From CAWCDJ01 sp963836015 (GTDB lineage Bacteria; Acidobacteriota; Terriglobia; Bryobacterales; Bryobacteraceae), in assembly GCA_963836015.1 (NCBI GenBank), contig CAWIIF010000015.1:1302001-1366000 (forward strand): 64,000 nucleotides of DNA. Direction: 5' to 3'. The notes beneath the pieces were generated by a model, which saw only the letters and a program-made list of their open reading frames with translations, made no database searches and had not been told where the DNA came from. Positions within the stretch are counted from its first letter, which is position 1. The number at the start of each line of letters is the position of its first letter. Below, piece by piece: positions 25,357 to 36,500 of this stretch. The position numbers and the translations under genes are program-made.

Positions 25357-27051
25357 CTACCGCCGCCCCGGTTCCTGTACGCGGACCACCCGATCGGGCA
25401 CTATATTCTTGAGTTGTTGCACCTGGCCGGATGGCCAACGGATTTCGACGAGATCTATCGATGCATCGACACCCAGCCCGAAGTGCAGCGGCACGGCCGT
25501 GGATGAGGCGTAGCCACAGCTCGTAGTGACGTGGTTGTATTGTGCCCTGTTCCCGGCGACGACCTTGACTCTGGCGCCAATCGCGTCGCGATTGCTCTTC
25601 GTCCCTATCAGCTTGAGGTCCAACCAGTGATTGGCGCCCGCACTCTGGTTCATCCAGATTTCGGCTGGCGCGCCGATCGCCGCTACCACGACATCCGGTC
25701 GGCCATCTCCATTCAGGTCGCCCACCGCAGAGCCGCGATGCCGCTTAGGCGGCTGGGCGGCCAGGCCTGCTTCCGCCGTGAGAGCCTCGAAGCGGACCCC
25801 GCCCAGATTTCGGAATACGCTGTTCGGCTGCGCCACGGTGACACGAGGAGCCGCCTGCAGCGATTGGACGTGTCCCCGTGTGACGAAGATATCCTTCCAT
25901 CCATCGTTGTCGAAATCGAAGATCGTCGGAGAGTAACCGGCCATTGGCATGCTAAGCGCAGCCATCCGGCTCGCATCCGTGACGTCGGCGAATTCACCCT
26001 TTCCCGTATTCCTGAAAATCGGGAATGTCTCGTCATCCAGGGCGACCAATGCGATGTCGGGATAGCCGTCGTTGTCGAGATCGCGGAAATCCACCCCCAT
26101 GCCTGAAATCAGCTCGGCATTCTCCCGCAACGCGACATTGGCGTCGAAGGCGACTTCCTCGAACTTATTCCCTCCTTTATTGTGGAACAGCCAGTTATAC
26201 ATCTTGTCATTGGAAACGAAGAAGTCGATCCTGCCGTCGAGGTCATAATCAGCGATGCCGATTCCCATGCCTTTTCCAGGATGCGCGCGCACCCCCGATT
26301 CGGCCGAAATATCGCGAAAGGTTCCGTCCCCGTTGTTTAGGAAAACCTGATTCGGGGTAGGCTTATACATTTTAGGGTGGCAATAGTCGCGATGATCCCC
26401 TGCGGGACAGACAGGTTCCGTGTCGACGTTCCAACTGAGATAATTCACGACGATCAGATCCAGCAGGCCATCGTTATTGATGTCCACCCACGCACCCCCG
26501 ACCGACCATAGGGGGCCATATTCCCGGTCAGGCTTGTTGAGGCCTGCCTGCGCCGCTACATCCGTAAACGTCCCGTTGCCGTTGTTATGGTAGAGCGTGT
26601 TGCGGTGTACCCCGCCCACGAAGATATCCTCGTAGCCGTCATTGTCATAGTCGCCGATCGCCACGCCCACGTCGTAGCCCGTGCCCGCCAGACCGGCGGC
26701 GGCCGTCACGTCCTGGAAATGGCCTTTTCCGTCGTTCCGGAAAAGCCGATTGAAGTATCGCGGCGAGGTCTTCTTCAGGCTGTTGATGTCGGCTCCGTTG
26801 GTGAAGAAGATGTCGGGCGCTCCGTCGTTGTTATAGTCGAATACCGCGACGCCTCCGGCCATAGTCTCCGGGGCGTGGCGCGCCGGAGTCTGACAGCTGT
26901 CGAGCGTGAAGTCGATCGGCTGGTAAACGAACCGGATGGGGCTCGCAGGCGCTTGCGGAAGCACCACCCGCCCGCCGGCAGTGAGGAACAGAATGCTGGC
27001 TACCAGTGCGCCCGTCATCCTGCTTCCGGCTATTGCATTCCAGACAATCAT
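25357..27051 (-). CDS. Exported FG-GAP/VCBS and ASPIC-UnbV protein (CRTAC1-like) 1
   Basis: The 564-residue protein has an N-terminal signal-like hydrophobic segment, then seven or so FG-GAP/VCBS repeats each with a calcium-loop motif of the form DYNNDGAPD or DYDNDGYED followed by IFVGG or LFHN strands, and ends in an ASPIC/UnbV module (GTKSNRDAIGARVKVVAG ... VEIRWPSGQVQQL). This is the bacterial CRTAC1-like architecture: a secreted beta-propeller that binds calcium and probably glycans or proteins. It is the last gene of the minus-strand run of similar genes, two bases downstream of the next homologue. Confidence 0.9.
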   Translation of the reverse strand: MIVWNAIAGSRMTGALVASILFLTAGGRVVLPQAPASPIRFVYQPIDFTLDSCQTPARHAPETMAGGVAVFDYNNDGAPDIFFTNGADINSLKKTSPRYFNRLFRNDGKGHFQDVTAAAGLAGTGYDVGVAIGDYDNDGYEDIFVGGVHRNTLYHNNGNGTFTDVAAQAGLNKPDREYGPLWSVGGAWVDINNDGLLDLIVVNYLSWNVDTEPVCPAGDHRDYCHPKMYKPTPNQVFLNNGDGTFRDISAESGVRAHPGKGMGIGIADYDLDGRIDFFVSNDKMYNWLFHNKGGNKFEEVAFDANVALRENAELISGMGVDFRDLDNDGYPDIALVALDDETFPIFRNTGKGEFADVTDASRMAALSMPMAGYSPTIFDFDNDGWKDIFVTRGHVQSLQAAPRVTVAQPNSVFRNLGGVRFEALTAEAGLAAQPPKRHRGSAVGDLNGDGRPDVVVAAIGAPAEIWMNQSAGANHWLDLKLIGTKSNRDAIGARVKVVAGNRAQYNHVTTSCGYASSTAVPLHFGLGVDASIDLVEIRWPSGQVQQLKNIVPDRVVRVQEPGRR

Positions 27052-27053
27052 GC

Positions 27054-28679
27054 TCAGGGCTGCTCGCGGATCGTCACCACACGGTCCGCCGCCACGTCCC
27101 GCAGAACCGTCTTCTCACCGGAAGGCCAGCGAACGGTAATCGAATCGGCGCTAGTGGCGCTGCCCAGCCCGAAGTGGAGCCGCATGTCATTTTGCGATAA
27201 GTAACTGCCGCCGCTGCGGAGTTCGTCGGTCTGAATCCGGCCCGCGGCAGAGACCATGACGCGCGCACCGATCGCGCTCCGATTCGAGCGGGAGCCGGCG
27301 AGCTTGATCAGCAGCCAGTGCCCGTTCGCGCGCTCGGCCTGCCTCCACAGCGAAGGAGGCTCATTCTGGTTGTTGACGAGAACTTCCAGGGTCCCATCGT
27401 TATCGATGTCTCCGACGGCAAGACCGCGCGAAGAGTGGCGGCTCACGATCGCGTCGCCCGCGTCTTTCGAGATATCCTGAAACGCGCCTTTGCCCGTGTT
27501 GTGGTAGAGAATCGCCCGATCGCGGAACCGGATATCGGTGCCGAGACGGTCGATCTCGGGAAACACGTGGCCGCTGACCAAGAGCAGATCCTTCCACCCA
27601 TCGTTATCAAAGTCGAAGAATGCGCAACCCCAGTTCACGAACCGCGTATTCTGGCCCAGGCCGGCGGCAGTAGTGACATCATCGAACTGGCCGTCGCCGG
27701 TGTTGCGATAGAGGGTTTCGCGTTCGTCGGAAAAGTTCGTGCGGAAGATATCCAGCCTCCCGTCTCCGTCGTAGTCCGCAGACGTGATGCCCATACCCGA
27801 TAGCGAGCGGCCGTTTTCGTCGTAGGCGAGGCCGCGCGGCACGCCTTCTTCTACGAATGTGCCGTCACCCTGGTTCATAAACAGCAGCGAGGGTGTCTGG
27901 TCGCAGGCGACATAGATGTCGGGCCGCCCATCGTCATTCACGTCCTGGGCCAGGACGCTGAGCGCGTAGTGGCCGGTGACTTTGGCGATTCCCGAGCGTT
28001 CGGAAACGTCTTCGAATGTGCCGTCACCTTTGTTGTGGTACAGCAGATTCGTGTCGAACGGAAGTCCTCGCGGACCGCAATTGACGGGCATGCCGCGATA
28101 GAAGCAGTACGGGTTCGCGCCCGGCTTCGGAGTTGTCTCAAAGTCGAACTTCAGATAATTGGCAACGAACAGGTCCAGGCGGCCGTCACCGTCGTAGTCG
28201 AGGAAGGCACAGCCCGTGTTGTAGCGGGTGCGGTCCTGCGTAAGGTGGGTTTTGGCCGTGACGTCCTCGAAGCGTTTGCCGTCCACATTGCGGTAGAGGC
28301 GGTTCTGACCCCAGTAGGTGACAAAGAGGTCGGTGTAACCGTCATTGTCGTAGTCGCCTGCGCAGACGCCTTGGCCCCAGCCGGACGAAGTGAGGCCGAG
28401 CTGTGCCGTGACATCGGTAAAGTGCCCGTTGCCTCCGTTGTGATACATGCGGTTGGTTCCGCCCTGGCCGGACGCCACAAAAATATCCACGAAGCCATCA
28501 TTGTCGTAGTCAACAAAGGCTACACCGCTACCGGTGGTCTCTATGATGTATTCCTTAGTCTTGTCGCCGCCGTTCGGAAACGAGTCGGTGAGGCCGGCCT
28601 CTTTTGCGATATCGCGGAACCGGGGCACCTGCGCGGCTGCAACGGCCAAGGCCAGGACCGCGATGGCGGCGACTCTCAT
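27054..28679 (-). CDS. Exported FG-GAP/VCBS and ASPIC-UnbV protein (CRTAC1-like) 2
   Basis: A 541-residue paralogue of the preceding protein. It has a signal peptide (MRVAAIAVLALAVAAAQ), repeats such as DYDNDGFVDIFVASGQ and DYDGDGRLDLFVANYL, and the C-terminal SNRSAIGARVMVSAAG ... ITVRWPSGEKTVL block. The conserved GARV/WPSG pair marks the ASPIC/UnbV module. Its start overlaps the TPR gene stop by four bases (ATGA), so it is translated in the same operon. Role is likely surface binding; no enzymatic residues are seen. Confidence 0.9.
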   Translation of the reverse strand: MRVAAIAVLALAVAAAQVPRFRDIAKEAGLTDSFPNGGDKTKEYIIETTGSGVAFVDYDNDGFVDIFVASGQGGTNRMYHNGGNGHFTDVTAQLGLTSSGWGQGVCAGDYDNDGYTDLFVTYWGQNRLYRNVDGKRFEDVTAKTHLTQDRTRYNTGCAFLDYDGDGRLDLFVANYLKFDFETTPKPGANPYCFYRGMPVNCGPRGLPFDTNLLYHNKGDGTFEDVSERSGIAKVTGHYALSVLAQDVNDDGRPDIYVACDQTPSLLFMNQGDGTFVEEGVPRGLAYDENGRSLSGMGITSADYDGDGRLDIFRTNFSDERETLYRNTGDGQFDDVTTAAGLGQNTRFVNWGCAFFDFDNDGWKDLLLVSGHVFPEIDRLGTDIRFRDRAILYHNTGKGAFQDISKDAGDAIVSRHSSRGLAVGDIDNDGTLEVLVNNQNEPPSLWRQAERANGHWLLIKLAGSRSNRSAIGARVMVSAAGRIQTDELRSGGSYLSQNDMRLHFGLGSATSADSITVRWPSGEKTVLRDVAADRVVTIREQP

Positions 28680-29716
28680 TTGACAGGCGTCTTTTCGCCG
28701 AGTTTTTTCAGGAAGTCCGTGAACTCTCCTTCGGGCGGACGCTGTAGTTTTTCGAGCACCTGCTGCTCTTGCTTCGCCTTGTCCGCCCGGCCTGAATTGC
28801 GGTAGGCCAGCATCAGGTTGTAATGGGCGCCTTCATTAGCCGGCTGGACTGCCACGACGTGTTCGAGCAGAGGAATTGCCTCCGCGTACTGCCTCGCCTG
28901 AATTCGCATTTTGCCGAGGGCCAGAGCTGCTTCTGCGAAATCGGGGCTAAGGTCGAGAGCCTTCTGAAAGTGCGCGCCCGCTTCGGGGGTTTTGCCCGAC
29001 ACGTTTAGAATCTGGCCGATCTGAAACTCGGCTGCGGCGTCACCAGGGTTCAGCGCAAGTTCGGCCTCGAATTCTTTCTGTGCCTGTACCAGCGCCTCCG
29101 GTTCATGAGACTCCAGCAGGATGGCCCGTCCGAGGCGGAAATGCAGGTTCACGGTCTGTGGGCTCTTGGCGATCGCCTTGCGATATTCGGCCGCCGCTTC
29201 ACTGTAGCGGTTCTGCGTCTCGAAGATCTCCGCGGAAAGCTGGTTCACACGAAACGACGCGGGCGTCTTCTCGAACATGCGGCGCGTGACATCGTTGAAC
29301 GCCTTCATGTGGAGGCGGGCAGCCTGGTAGAGCACGTCGGCGTCGTCGGGATATCTCGCTTGCAGTTGGGTCGCGACGGCCAGAGCCTTGTCTGTTTCGC
29401 CGCCGGTACTCAGACATTGAACCAGGGCCAGGCCGGCGAGGCGAGCAAGATCGGGGTTCGTTGAACCCTTGAAGCGGGCTGTTAGTTCTCCAATGGCGTC
29501 CGGGCAACGCCCACTGGCAGCACGTGCCAGCGCGAGAAACTCCCGCGCGTGCTCATCCGCCTGGTCCCGGCTGACAGCCTGCTGAAGCAGCCGGGTCGCT
29601 TCGACATAGCGGCCGTGCTGAAAAGCGGAGATCCCCTGCTGGGTGAGCGACTCGGCGGCGCACAGCGGCGAAACCAGCGCGAGCAATGCACAAATCAGTC
29701 TAGTGGCCGGCATCAT
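28676..29716 (-). CDS. Exported TPR protein
   Basis: The 346-residue protein has a signal peptide (MMPATRLICALLALVSPLCAAES) and about eight tetratricopeptide repeats, for example RYVEATRLLQQAVSRDQADEH, PGDAAAEFQIGQIL and FAEAALALGKMRIQARQYAEAIPLLEHV. TPR arrays are protein-protein scaffolds. It overlaps the neighbouring genes at both ends (4 bases with the CRTAC1-like gene, 17 with the 81-residue gene), so it is an integral part of the operon and may hold the FG-GAP proteins together in the periplasm. Confidence 0.9.
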   Translation of the reverse strand: MMPATRLICALLALVSPLCAAESLTQQGISAFQHGRYVEATRLLQQAVSRDQADEHAREFLALARAASGRCPDAIGELTARFKGSTNPDLARLAGLALVQCLSTGGETDKALAVATQLQARYPDDADVLYQAARLHMKAFNDVTRRMFEKTPASFRVNQLSAEIFETQNRYSEAAAEYRKAIAKSPQTVNLHFRLGRAILLESHEPEALVQAQKEFEAELALNPGDAAAEFQIGQILNVSGKTPEAGAHFQKALDLSPDFAEAALALGKMRIQARQYAEAIPLLEHVVAVQPANEGAHYNLMLAYRNSGRADKAKQEQQVLEKLQRPPEGEFTDFLKKLGEKTPVK

Positions 29717-29945
29717 CTAGCATTAGGTCCGAGTTCGACAAGCGATGCCGCTGCTGCGCTTCGTAATAACGGAATGACAGCAGCGGAGGTGCACCGGGCG
29801 CGATCTGTTCGGGAGGCGCGACGCGCGCGGACGGCGTATCGCCGATTTCGAGAACCTGCCCGGAGACGGCAACTTCCTTAGTCAGCCTGTTGAGGTCGTC
29901 CGTATTGGCGGCCGCAGCCATCATTAGAAAAATCAGGACTCTCAT
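29700..29945 (-). CDS. Small exported protein within the FG-GAP/TPR operon
   Basis: An 81-residue product with a short signal peptide (MRVLIFLMMAAAANTDD) and a Pro-rich middle. It overlaps its upstream neighbour by 3 bases (ATG inside the TGA region at 29943-29945) and the downstream TPR gene by 17 bases. Such tight packing supports a real, coupled gene. No family recognised; a small periplasmic accessory factor is possible. Confidence 0.6.
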   Translation of the reverse strand: MRVLIFLMMAAAANTDDLNRLTKEVAVSGQVLEIGDTPSARVAPPEQIAPGAPPLLSFRYYEAQQRHRLSNSDLMLDDAGH

Positions 29946-32900
29946 TGCATCTCGAGCTCCTTGAGGGCTTTCAGGGCGAGCGGACTCCCCGGCTTGCGGT
30001 CCAGCAGCTCGCGCATCACGTTGCGCGCCTTGTCGCGCTCGCCCGTGCGAATCAACGTTCGCGAGAGGTTCAGGTACAGTATATCCTCGTCCGGCGCGAC
30101 CTGTATGCCGTAGCGAAAGGCCGCGATGGCATCGCTGGTCCGGCCGGTATTCATGTACAGCACGGCAAGATTGTTGATGGCCGATGAATCGTCGCGCCGG
30201 ACGGAGATGGCGAGTTCGAAGAGCTTGCGAGCTTCTTCCGTCCGGTCCTGCTTTGCGAGAAGGAGGCCCAGGCCGTTGGCGGCATCGCCATTCCGCGGAT
30301 CGGCCGCCAGCACGTGGCGATACAATTGTTCGGCAGCCGCCGGATCGCCTAATTTCTCGTGGGTCTGCGCCGCATTGATCGACGCGTAGGGAAGATCCGG
30401 GGCCAGCGTGAGCGCTTTTTCATAGCAGCGCAAGGCCTCGGGGAGGCGGCCGGCGAGTGTTTCGATGCCTCCCATCTCGTTCCACCCCTCCGCCAGGCGC
30501 GGATCGAGAGCCAGTGCGCGCTCGATCGCTGCCCGCGCCGGCGCCTGCCGCTGCGCCTCGAGGTGAATCCGGCCGACCGCGAGCAGCGCCTTGACGTTGT
30601 CCGGAGTGCGCCGCAACATCTCCTCCAGGTAGGGCAGGGCCTGCTCGGCGTATCCGGCCTGCAGCAGCGCGCCGCCGATCTTGTAGTAATCGCGGCTGGG
30701 ATGCCCGGTGAAGAAGCCTTCGAACGGCAGGCCGCGCGGATCGGGCAGCGGCCCAGCCAGTGACCGCAGGTCGGCCTGAGCGGTGGCGGCATCGGGGGCC
30801 GTCGCATAAATCTTGCGCACGCGGCTCTCCGCGTCCACGAGGAACCACTGAGGTGTTTCGAGATCGACCCGGTAATCGAACAGGTAGCGGCGGAGAATTG
30901 CGTAGGCGGCCGCGAGGTCGCCGGCAGCCTCACGCAGGTCGAGCGACTCGACCGCCACCGGCAGGCGCGGCAACGGTTCGCCGGAGTGCAGCACAAGCAG
31001 CATCGGGCCGCGGCGGCGCTCCGGCAGGGGCACGGGCTCCCACAGCCAGGAATCGTGCGGCCGGGCGCGGTTGTCCGTGGGGAACGGCGCGCCCTCCGGC
31101 AACTCCGTGCGCGGCGCGAGGCGCCGGGAGCGGATATCCGGGCTTCCTTCGGTGACCTCGTAGAGGAAGCCGGCCGCGAGCGGCGGCAGGTCCTGCACCG
31201 TCCCGGAAGGCCAGTGAATGCGGGTCTTTTCCGCGCGCTCGCGATCCGCCAGGCCGAAGTGCAGCCGCTTGGTGTGCTGGGAAAGATAAGCGGAACCGGC
31301 GACCAGCCATTTCACCTGGCCGTCCACCTCTACGCGGGCTCCGATGGCATCGCGGTTCGATTTGGTTCCGTGCAGCGCGAGAACAATGGTCTTATGGGCC
31401 GTTCCGCAGGCATTCCGGAATACGCGGACCTGCGGGCCCATGCGGCTTTTCAGAACGATATCGAGGTTGCCATCGCCGTCGATGTCGGTGAAAGCGAAGG
31501 CGCGGCTGTCCTCGGCTTTGTCGATTCCGCTCACGCCCGAGAAGTCGTGGTAGCGGCCGGCGCGCCGAACAAAGAACACGTTGGGTTCGGGAGCCGCCCA
31601 ACTAAAGTCCTGGCGGATGAGCTGGTTCATGGCATTCCAGCCGTTTTCGTACTCTGGCGCGGCCATGGATTTGGCAGGCGACTTGGAGACGACCTGGCGA
31701 TAGAAGTAGCTCATCAGGTCGGTGCTGCCGTTATTGGCAACCATCCCGCAAGCGATGTAGAGTTCGGGAACGCCGTCGTTGTCGAAATCGGAGCCGTCGC
31801 ACGACCAGGACCAGGGACAGATTTCGACGCCCTCCGCGGCGCCCGTATACTTGAAGGTTCCGTCGCCGTTGTTGTGGTAGAGAGAGTTTCCTTTGACGTG
31901 GTGGCGATAGGCCTCGCGAAGCGACGGGTCCTTGACGGCCGGCCCGAAGGCGGGATCGTTGACGATCCGCTGCCCGCACGAACTCCACATGTTCGATACC
32001 AGGAGGTCGGCCCGGCCGTCGCCGTCGTAGTCCATCCAGGCCGCGCTCATGCCAGGACCCAGATCTTCCACGCCGGCCTCCGCGGCGACATCCCGGAAGT
32101 GGCCCTCGCTGTTCCGGTACAGGTTTTTCCGCCCGAAATCGTTGGTGACGTACAGGTCCGGCCATCCGTCCCCGTTGTAGTCGCACCAGGCGCCCGCAAA
32201 GCTGAAGCGGTTATTGTTGTGGTCCATGCCGCTGGCGGCGGTCACGTCTTCGAAATAGCCGGGTTCGCGGTCGAAGCGGTTCCGGAAAAGGAAGTTGGGC
32301 GGTCCGTTCTGCGCGTCGTGGTAGGGCACCGGATAGCGGTACTGGGCCTCGCTCTGGTAGTAGACGTAGCAGCAGAAGTAAAGGTCCAGCCGGCCGTCGC
32401 GGTCATAATCGGCGGCGGCAACGCTCGTGAAGGAGCCTTGCGGGCGCGATGCAAAGTGGAAGGCATCCGGGAGCCCCCTGAACCGGCCGTTACCGTCGTT
32501 CAGAAACAACAGCGGCTGGTTGGAACGCACCAGCACCAGGTCCTGACGCCCGGAGTTGCGCAGATCGACGAACAGGGCGCAGGCGGTGTCGTCCAAAAGG
32601 TCGAGCCCGGCCTGTTTGGCGATGTCGCGAAAACGACCCTTGCCGTCGTTCTTGTAGAGCCGGTTGGGCAGACCGCCGGGCTGGCAGACGTATATTTCAT
32701 CGATGCCGTCGCCGTCGATGTCCGCCGCCGCGACACCGTTTTCGCCGTAAACGTCGATGCCCAGAGCCGGATCGAGGCGTGCCCGCCAATACGGCACGCC
32801 GCGCGCGAGTTGCTCGCGGAACGATGGCTCACCCGCGAAAGCGTAGCCGGTGACGTCTTGAAACAACGGCTTGTCCGAAAAGGTCAGCGTTTCCGACACC

Positions 32901-33397
32901 GGCTCGAAGCTGGTGAGCGAGCCGTCCTGCCAGGACTGTTTCCACCAGCCGATGCGGTGCTCCAGGCGTCCCCGGTTCGAGCCGCGGACATCATAGCGGA
33001 TCAGATCGCCGGGGAGGGAAAAGAAGCGCGCCTTGTGCACTTCACCCAGAGACTCCCGCCACTCGTTCCAGCCGGAAACGGCATCGCCCGGGTCGCCGAA
33101 CACCGCAACGGCTACGCCTGGTGCGACATTCCGGTACTCGCGGGGCTTGGGCGATACACCGCGGCATCCTGGCGCGCATGGCAATTTTCCGTCCTGGAAG
33201 GCCGTCCGCAGCCGCGCTTCTACCTGCAGCGCAGCCTTCTCCGCGGGGAACTCGTCGAGACCCGGTTCCACCATCGCCAGGGCGTGGGCGTAGGGAGGCT
33301 GGCGGCGGAATTTGACCGGGAACGGCGCAGAAGCGTGTCCTTTAGAGGCGAACAGACCAGTGGCGGCAAAGGCGGCGAGAAAGTCGCGACGGTTCAT
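29942..33397 (-). CDS. Tat-exported FG-GAP/ASPIC-UnbV protein fused to a TPR domain
   Basis: The 1151-residue protein starts MNRRDFLAAFAATGLFAS, a Tat signal with twin arginine; this start (33397) is preferred to the in-frame 33448 for that reason. After about 200 unassigned residues it has FG-GAP/VCBS repeats with calcium loops (DIDGDGIDEIYVC, DYDRDGRLDLYFCC, DYNGDGWPDLYV), an ASPIC/UnbV module (GTKSNRDAIGARVEVDG ... IHWPSGTVQDL, about residues 690-760), a stretch of about 130 residues, and 7 to 8 C-terminal TPRs. Fusing both halves of the operon's other products in one chain suggests they work together. Tat export implies folding, perhaps with metal loading, before transport. Confidence 0.88.
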   Translation of the reverse strand: MNRRDFLAAFAATGLFASKGHASAPFPVKFRRQPPYAHALAMVEPGLDEFPAEKAALQVEARLRTAFQDGKLPCAPGCRGVSPKPREYRNVAPGVAVAVFGDPGDAVSGWNEWRESLGEVHKARFFSLPGDLIRYDVRGSNRGRLEHRIGWWKQSWQDGSLTSFEPVSETLTFSDKPLFQDVTGYAFAGEPSFREQLARGVPYWRARLDPALGIDVYGENGVAAADIDGDGIDEIYVCQPGGLPNRLYKNDGKGRFRDIAKQAGLDLLDDTACALFVDLRNSGRQDLVLVRSNQPLLFLNDGNGRFRGLPDAFHFASRPQGSFTSVAAADYDRDGRLDLYFCCYVYYQSEAQYRYPVPYHDAQNGPPNFLFRNRFDREPGYFEDVTAASGMDHNNNRFSFAGAWCDYNGDGWPDLYVTNDFGRKNLYRNSEGHFRDVAAEAGVEDLGPGMSAAWMDYDGDGRADLLVSNMWSSCGQRIVNDPAFGPAVKDPSLREAYRHHVKGNSLYHNNGDGTFKYTGAAEGVEICPWSWSCDGSDFDNDGVPELYIACGMVANNGSTDLMSYFYRQVVSKSPAKSMAAPEYENGWNAMNQLIRQDFSWAAPEPNVFFVRRAGRYHDFSGVSGIDKAEDSRAFAFTDIDGDGNLDIVLKSRMGPQVRVFRNACGTAHKTIVLALHGTKSNRDAIGARVEVDGQVKWLVAGSAYLSQHTKRLHFGLADRERAEKTRIHWPSGTVQDLPPLAAGFLYEVTEGSPDIRSRRLAPRTELPEGAPFPTDNRARPHDSWLWEPVPLPERRRGPMLLVLHSGEPLPRLPVAVESLDLREAAGDLAAAYAILRRYLFDYRVDLETPQWFLVDAESRVRKIYATAPDAATAQADLRSLAGPLPDPRGLPFEGFFTGHPSRDYYKIGGALLQAGYAEQALPYLEEMLRRTPDNVKALLAVGRIHLEAQRQAPARAAIERALALDPRLAEGWNEMGGIETLAGRLPEALRCYEKALTLAPDLPYASINAAQTHEKLGDPAAAEQLYRHVLAADPRNGDAANGLGLLLAKQDRTEEARKLFELAISVRRDDSSAINNLAVLYMNTGRTSDAIAAFRYGIQVAPDEDILYLNLSRTLIRTGERDKARNVMRELLDRKPGSPLALKALKELEMQ

Positions 33398-33534
33398 GAG
33401 GGCCCCAAACGTCTCACGGCAGTACGGGATTCCCTCCAATTGTCGCAAAAGAAGAGCAGCCGCTGGGGTTACCGGAGGTGTCGAGGCCCGGCCAATCCAT
33501 CGACCGGCCGGGCCTGGACGTGGTTTATCGCGAT

Positions 33535-36500
33535 TTAGAACTGGAAGCGTAACGACATCTGGATGTGGCGCTCGCTTCCCGAGTAGGTGCTGGTGGATTT
33601 GCCGAAGTTCGCATCCTGCAGGTTGTTGTCAGGCGTGCCGAACCACGGGTGGTTAAACAGGTTGGTCGCTTCCATGCGGTACTGCAGCTTGAACCGTTCG
33701 GTGAAGACAAAGTCCTTGAAGACGGAGAAATCTAGGAGCTTAGCCGGCGGTGCAGTGTTGGTTTGCAGGCCGAGGTTGCCGCCCGTCAGGGGGGCTGCCG
33801 CGGTTACGGCGGTGATGTCGAACCAGTGGTCCGGAGACCGGCCGCCGCTCGGCGCGGCCTGGGGGTTTTTGCCCGAGACCAGGTCAGGCCTGCAGGCATT
33901 CCACTGGCCCTGGCAGCCGTTCCAACGGATTGTGAACGGATTTCCGGTGTGCAGCGTCAGGATGCCGTTTACCTGCCAGTTGCCGGCAACGACATTCGCC
34001 GCCTTGTTCATGTTCGAGCCAAACTTCTTACCTCGCCCGAAGGGGATGTCATAGCCGAAGCTGGATGTGAAGTTGTGGCGAATGTCCCAGGCGGCGCTGG
34101 AATAGCCGCTCCCGTAGTTCCGCGGGTCGGGGGTGCCGAAGCCGGTCGAGCCGCTCAGGGTAGTTCCCGTATCGGCCAGCGCGTGGCCGTATGTGTATGA
34201 CGCGAGGAACCACAGACCTTCTGAATAGCGCTTCTCGAACCTCGCCGTCATGCCGTGGTAATTGCCTCTGCCGAACGACGCTGTGCCCGAGATGCCGCCG
34301 ATGTATGGCGTCGGGCGCAAGGATGTACAGTTGATGGCCGAGTTGGTGGTGCCGAAGTTCGGGCAGGCGTTCCAATCCGGCTGGAACAACTGGTGAGCCT
34401 GATGGTTGCCTACATACGCAAGCTCGAGCATGGAGTGCTTCGGCAGTTCCCGCTGGATGGCTACGTTCCACTTGTGGACCATACCGTTGCGGAAGTCCGT
34501 GGCAACTCCGCGGAAAGCGATGGGCGCGGGCAGGTTGAACACATTGATCGGGTACCCGCCCGAAACGCCACCCGGGAAGTACGGGTTCTGCTCGAAGGTG
34601 CCTGTGTTACCAAGTTGGCCCGAATGCGGAAGCACCGTGGACTGGTTGAACGGCACCGACTCACCGCGGTTCGGGTTGCCGCCCTGATTCTCCTCGCCGC
34701 CGTAGAAAATGCCGTACCCCAGGCGGATGACGGTCTTGTCAAGGGCGTTGTAGGCTATGCCGATGCGCGGCCCGAAATCCCACTTGTCCCATGGGATCAT
34801 GTATTTGTCCACCTCGCCGCGCGATACCTTTACGTTGGGGAACGCCGTCGGGAAGTTCACTGGCAGGGGCGCGTTTTGGTCTTTTCCCTTGGGGATGTAA
34901 AGGGTCAGGTTGTCGTATACGAAGTTGGACTGGCGGGCGAACTTCTCCCCAATCGGTGAGAAGAGCTCGTACCGCAACCCGAGGTTCACGGTCAGCTTGG
35001 GCGAAACCTTCCAGTCATCCTGGCCATAGAAAGCCCAGGCAACTTTGTCCGACGAGATGAAGTTGTTGGTGGAGATCTGCCCGTTGTTGACCTGGCCCAA
35101 AAGGAACGAGGCCATCGGGTCGCCTGTCTGCGAGCTCAACTGTACGCCATTGGAGCCGTTAGCCAGCGAGGGGAACGCGGTTTCGTTGCTGTTGAAGTTC
35201 ATCTCCCCGTGCGGATAGGGTACCTGGAAGAACGGGAACCCGATCATGCGGTACTCCGCCCCGAACTTCAAAGCATGCGTGCCCTTGTTGATGGCCACGT
35301 TCTGGATAAAGTCCCAGACGTTGGAGTACTCCTTGGAGGGCAGCCAATCGTTGGCCCCGATCTGGGTATAGCCCGTGGTGCCGCCGAACTGCATCTGAGG
35401 GAGACCCCCGTTGAGCGCCGTCATCGGGTTGTAGCCGCCGATCCCGAATTCCTTGTACAGGTCCTTGTCGGGATTTGCGCCCACGCGCGATGTTACCAAC
35501 CGGCTGTAGCCGACGCGCGTCTCGGAGATGAGGGAGTTGGTCCAGATGCGCGTGTAACTGAACTGCGCGTTGCGTCCCAGGTCCTCTTCGGTGACCGCGT
35601 TGAACGGCGTCCCATCGAGGGCCCCCGGGAAGAACGGAGCGTTGAACTTGTTCAGATTCGAGTAGCTCAAGCTGCCGAACAGGCTGTCTTTATCGGAGAG
35701 CTTGAAATCGACGCGCGTATCGCCCTGGTCGGTGTTCTGTACGCCGGCAGTGGAGGTGGCAAAGTCGTTGTTAAATCCAATGCCGGGCGTGACCGCCTGG
35801 TTGGCGGCCGGGAATAGAGCCATGATCTTCGCCGCCGCCGGATCAAACCGATTCGCCGGGATCACGTTACCGGGAAACATGGTACGGGTGAGTTGCCCGT
35901 TGACGGTCGCGTTCGATAGTGGATCGTAAATCGCTCCTTTCGCGACCGACCCGCCATTAACCGTGCCCACCACGGATCCGAGCAAGGAGGAGAAATCGCC
36001 CTTCACCATGGCCGGCGTGGGGATAGTGTAGAAACCGCCATAGCCCAGATTCTGGACGGCCCCGCCAGAAGAGCGGATACGCGTACCCTGGTAGTCGCCG
36101 AACATGAACAACCGGTTCTTAATGATCGGGAAGCCGGCTGCGGCGCCAAACTGGTTCTGCTTGACAGGACCGCGCGTCCTGCCCGCTTTGTTATACTCCC
36201 AGCGGTTGGCGTTGAGCTTTTCGTTCTGCAAAATGTCGTACGCCACGCCGTGCAGCGAGTTGGTGCCGCTCTTCAGGTTGACGTTAACCACGCCGCCCGC
36301 GCCGCGTCCATACTCTGCGTTGTAGCCATTGGTGAGAATGCGCATTTCACCGATGGCTTCCACCGAGGGACCCACCACGAAGGCAGTCTGGTTCAGGAAG
36401 TCAATGACGTTGACGTTGTTGTCCACGCCGTTTAGCAGAAAATTGTTCTGGCCGTTGGAACGCACGCCGTTTGCGGAGAAACCGCCACCAACTTCGTCGC

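Noticed and set aside
30986..33538. 850-residue plus-strand frame opposite the FG-GAP/TPR fusion gene
   Set aside because: Antisense shadow of the Asp/Gly-rich repeats (Val/Ala/Glu-rich composition), no start signal.
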